DNA from: Chitinophaga pinensis
GTDB taxonomy: Bacteria > Bacteroidota > Bacteroidia > Flavobacteriales_D > Crocinitomicaceae
Direction of reading: 5' to 3'
DNA length: 9,758 nt
Assembly (NCBI GenBank): GCA_945897765.1
Contig: CAMDGP010000068.1
Coordinates: 1-9,758 of the forward strand
Within the stretch, counting starts at the first letter, position 1. Each line of letters starts with the position of its first letter. Below, piece after piece: positions 7,394 to 9,758 of this stretch. The notes under the pieces are model-generated. The model worked only from the letters and a program-made list of their open reading frames with translations. It was not told the origin of the DNA and searched no databases. The position numbers were made by a program, and so were the translations under genes.

Positions 7394-7430
7394 TTTTTAG
7401 AATTAATCTTAACGCATTACTCATTCTGTA

Positions 7431-7492
7431 AAATTAAAACAATTTGACAAAAGATTGGTTTTTAATATTATATTATCAACATTAAAGCAATT
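7431..7492 (+). repeat. Two copies of the 14-nt motif AAATTAAARCAATT
   Basis: AAATTAAAACAATT at 7431-7444 and ACATTAAAGCAATT at 7479-7492, 48 nt apart, each one mismatch from the copy at 1587-1600. The second shares an exact 12-nt core (ATTAAAGCAATT) with it. The 7394-7544 gap also contains TTGACA at 7444-7449 and TATTAT at 7466-7471, but Bacteroidota do not normally use that E. coli-type pattern. No terminator hairpin is seen after the stop at 7393. Confidence 0.25.
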
Positions 7493-7497
7493 TTTTA

Positions 7498-7505
7498 TAT
7501 ATTTT
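7498..7505 (+). promoter_or_regulatory. Weak -7 box candidate for the SprB-repeat adhesin gene
   Basis: TATATTTT matches TAnnTTTG at all but the last position and would place the transcript start near 7509-7511, about 35 nt before the ATG at 7545. No TTG is found 17-23 nt upstream. It is the weakest of the promoter candidates in the window, in a very AT-rich gap where chance matches are common. Confidence 0.25.
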
Positions 7506-7544
7506 CGCGTCTAATTATCGTAAAATTTTAACTCTTCGCATCAA

Positions 7545-9758
7545 ATGCTCATTAGGCTTATTCTATCTTTGTTTTTTCTGTTTTCACTACTTGGAGGAGT
7601 TTTTAACGCACAAGTTGTTTCTCCATTTAACATTCGCTACCAAACGAATCAAAAAGGTGGAATCGTAATACTTTCAAATGTTTCGCTTACTTGCAACAGT
7701 AATAATCCAGTTTGCGGAACCTATCAACAACAAGTACCACCACTTGGAAATCACAATCAAGATGGAAATATAGTGATGGGATTTGTGGATGTTGATGCTG
7801 TAACAAGCACCTACAATTCTTCGAGTGACAGTTTAAATTTGAATAATTGCAGTGAAATTTTATGGGCAGGTTTGTATTGGAGTGCAAGAATTACTGACAC
7901 AAATACTAACTATGTTACCAGAAATACAATAAAAATAAGAACAAATAACAATGCTTATCAATCATTAACTGCCGACCAGATATTAAATGTACCTAATATT
8001 CCAACGAATCAAAACTTTCAAATGCCTAGTTATTTTTGTTTCAAAGATGTAACAGGAATAGTACAAGCAGGAGGAAATAAAGCAAGATATACGATTGCAA
8101 ACGTTGTTTCTCAAACAGGTGTCAATAATCTTTTTGGTGCTTGGTCGCTTGTAGTAGTTTACAAAAATGTTTTTCAATCCATGCGAAATTTGACTGTTTT
8201 CGATGGAATGGCGTATGTAAGTAGTAGTAATAGTGTTGATTTACCAATCTCTGGATTCATTACTCCACAATTAGGACCAGTAAGTTTTGAATTAGGAATA
8301 GTTGCTTACGAAGGAGACAGAAACATTCAAGGAGATAAACTTCAATTTAATGGAAATGGAAGTTTTATTGATGTTGTCGATCCATTAAGAAGTAGTACTG
8401 ATTTTTTTAATAGTACTTGTACTTCAAATGGTGCATTCACTCCATTCAGAAACCCAAATTACAAAAACAATTTAGGTTTAGATTGTGGGATTTTTAATCC
8501 AAATAATACTAGTTTTAACTACATTGGAAATAATGCAAACTCTGCAACAGTAAGGGTTGTTACCACTCAAGACGCCATTTTACCTCGTGTTATCACTTCT
8601 GCGATAGATATTCTCGAACCTGATTTACGTGCAAATGTTCGTATCAAAGACTTGAACGGCGGTTTAACCAATCCCGGTGATATTCTAGAATACACCTTGG
8701 TTGGTAAAAATATCGGTTCAGATGTTTCATTAGAAACGTATATGGTTGATACCTTAGATGCCCGAACTACTTATATTCCAGGTTCAATTTCTATTGTACA
8801 TGGCCCAAATCTTGGTACAAAAACCGATGTTACTGGAGATGATCAAGCAGAGTATAATGCATCAAATAAAACGGTTAAAGTAAGAATTGGAACCGGTGCA
8901 AATGCAACTATTGGTGGGCAAGTCAACAACTCCTCAACTGGAGCAGATAGTACGGTGATTAAATTCAGAGTAATTGTTGTTGATGATTGTTTGATATTTC
9001 AGTGCGATAATAGTTTAAATAATAAAGCTTACATTTTTGGTAAAGGAAATATTTCTCAAGACTATTATAACAATGATGGTGTCACAGATATTTTAGATGT
9101 AAATGGTTGTCCAGCAACTGCTAGTAATACTTTAACCATAAATGTTACTGCTTGTCCAACACCGGTATTAAGCTCAAATGGCCCCATTTGTCCGGGAGCG
9201 ACTTTAAATTTATTTTCTCAATATTCGGGTAACGTAATTTATTATTGGACTGGACCTAATGGTTTTACTTCTGCATTACAAAATCCAAGTATTCCTAACG
9301 TTACAAATGCAAATGCTGGAACTTACACTATAAATTACACCTTTCCTGGTTTGACGTGTTTAGTTGATACTTCCATTGCAGTCACAATCTATTCTGCTCC
9401 TGTCATTCAATCAAGTTCGTTTGTAAACCCAAGTTGTTTTGGAAACGCTAATGGTAGTGCTTCTGTATCCGTTTCTGGAACAGGTCCTTTTACCTATTTG
9501 TGGTCAAATGGCGCAACAACTAATTCAATTTCAAATTTAGTTGCAGGAAATTATTCTGTTACAATTACAAATAGTACAAATTGTACAACGATTCAAAATT
9601 TTATACTAACTCAACCATTAATTTTAGGAGCAAGCGCAAGTGTAACTTCAAATTACAATGGATTTAATGTTAGCTGTATAAATAGTACAAATGGAAGCGC
9701 AAGTCTTGCTATAACTGGTGGAACTTCACCATATTCTGTTGTTTGGTCAAATGGAGCT
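7545..9758 (+). CDS. SprB-repeat surface adhesin, N-terminal 738 residues (open at right edge)
   Basis: An uninterrupted frame of 738 codons running off the right edge. Residues 1-22 are a signal peptide (LILSLFFLFSLLGG core, cut near NAQ). About 23-350 is a large beta-rich region with GFVDVDA at 79-85, WAGLYWSA at 107-114 and FGAWSLVVVYKN at 197-208; the paired WAGLYW and AWSLVVVY motifs recall N-terminal regions of bacterial and archaeal surface proteins (DUF3344-like), a weak assignment. About 362-480 resembles DUF11: NPGDILEYTLVGKNIG at 376-391, then YIPGSI. About 540-618 is Ig-like. SprB repeats follow at 628-691 and from 708 on. SprB-type proteins are long cell-surface adhesins moved along the cell by the gliding machinery and exported by the T9SS, so more repeats and a CHU_C domain are expected downstream. 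ATG 7545 is the first start after an in-frame TAA at 7521. Confidence 0.88.
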   Translation, partial: MLIRLILSLFFLFSLLGGVFNAQVVSPFNIRYQTNQKGGIVILSNVSLTCNSNNPVCGTYQQQVPPLGNHNQDGNIVMGFVDVDAVTSTYNSSSDSLNLNNCSEILWAGLYWSARITDTNTNYVTRNTIKIRTNNNAYQSLTADQILNVPNIPTNQNFQMPSYFCFKDVTGIVQAGGNKARYTIANVVSQTGVNNLFGAWSLVVVYKNVFQSMRNLTVFDGMAYVSSSNSVDLPISGFITPQLGPVSFELGIVAYEGDRNIQGDKLQFNGNGSFIDVVDPLRSSTDFFNSTCTSNGAFTPFRNPNYKNNLGLDCGIFNPNNTSFNYIGNNANSATVRVVTTQDAILPRVITSAIDILEPDLRANVRIKDLNGGLTNPGDILEYTLVGKNIGSDVSLETYMVDTLDARTTYIPGSISIVHGPNLGTKTDVTGDDQAEYNASNKTVKVRIGTGANATIGGQVNNSSTGADSTVIKFRVIVVDDCLIFQCDNSLNNKAYIFGKGNISQDYYNNDGVTDILDVNGCPATASNTLTINVTACPTPVLSSNGPICPGATLNLFSQYSGNVIYYWTGPNGFTSALQNPSIPNVTNANAGTYTINYTFPGLTCLVDTSIAVTIYSAPVIQSSSFVNPSCFGNANGSASVSVSGTGPFTYLWSNGATTNSISNLVAGNYSVTITNSTNCTTIQNFILTQPLILGASASVTSNYNGFNVSCINSTNGSASLAITGGTSPYSVVWSNGA
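9426..9617 (+). repeat. SprB repeat 1 of the adhesin (residues 628-691)
   Basis: The peptide shows the SprB pattern in order: NPSCFGNANGSASVSVSG, PFTYLWSNGATT, ISNLVAGNYSVTITN, NC and a closing LTQP. The usual T(D/N)xxGC segment reads TNSTNC, a mild departure. Confidence 0.88.
9666..9758 (+). repeat. SprB repeat 2 of the adhesin, cut by the window end (from residue 708)
   Basis: Opens NVSCINSTNGSASLAITGG and continues PYSVVWSNGA to the last base. Over 30 aligned residues about 16 match repeat 1, so the two units are long diverged and not a fresh tandem duplication. The 11-nt string TGGTCAAATGG at 9501-9511 and 9744-9754 is the best DNA-level identity. Confidence 0.8.

Noticed and set aside
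7389..7405. Short AT hairpin TAATT / AATTA after the glycosyltransferase gene as a terminator
   Set aside because: Only 5 bp of A-T pairs and no T tract; too weak to call.
7444..7471. E. coli-like promoter TTGACA, 16 nt, TATTAT
   Set aside because: Bacteroidota primary sigma factor uses a different -33/-7 pattern; such strings are common by chance in this AT-rich gap.

Overview
The window looks like chromosome of a low-GC Bacteroidota, most likely a gliding or gliding-related flavobacterium. Three things point there: a surface protein with a gliding-motility-associated (CHU_C, type B) C-terminal domain for the type IX secretion system (T9SS), SprB-type repeats in a second surface protein, and TAnnTTTG-like -7 promoter boxes just ahead of gene starts with no Shine-Dalgarno sequences. 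I see no mobile element, tRNA, rRNA or CRISPR array.

Layout. 1-137 (minus): N-terminus of an MNT-type nucleotidyltransferase running off the left edge. 138-276: divergent intergenic region with a perfect -7 box facing each way. 277-1572 (plus): CorC/HlyC (CNNM-type) membrane protein with DUF21, CBS pair and CorC_HlyC domains. 1573-1724: promoter-bearing gap. 1725-5597 (plus): 1290-residue secreted protein with signal peptide, N-terminal beta-rich domain, seven SBBP-like propeller modules, a PKD domain, about five Ig-like modules and a T9SS C-terminal domain. 5628-6275 and 6278-7393 (plus): a two-gene unit, an MBL-fold hydrolase followed after 2 nt by a GT4-family glycosyltransferase. 7394-7544: AT-rich gap. 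7545-9758 (plus, open at the right edge): N-terminal 738 residues of a probable giant surface adhesin with signal peptide, a WAGLYW-type N-terminal region, a DUF11-like domain, an Ig-like domain and the first two SprB repeats.

How they may work together. The two large proteins are both secreted surface proteins; the first carries a T9SS signal, and the second almost certainly does beyond the window. The glycosyltransferase between them could serve surface glycosylation, but position is the only evidence. The CorC-like protein and the MBL hydrolase look like housekeeping functions. No clearly new system is complete in this window. The most interesting parts are the adhesin cut at the right edge, the cysteine-paired module tower of the 1290-residue protein, and the repeated placement of -7 boxes so close to start codons that transcripts would be leaderless or nearly so.
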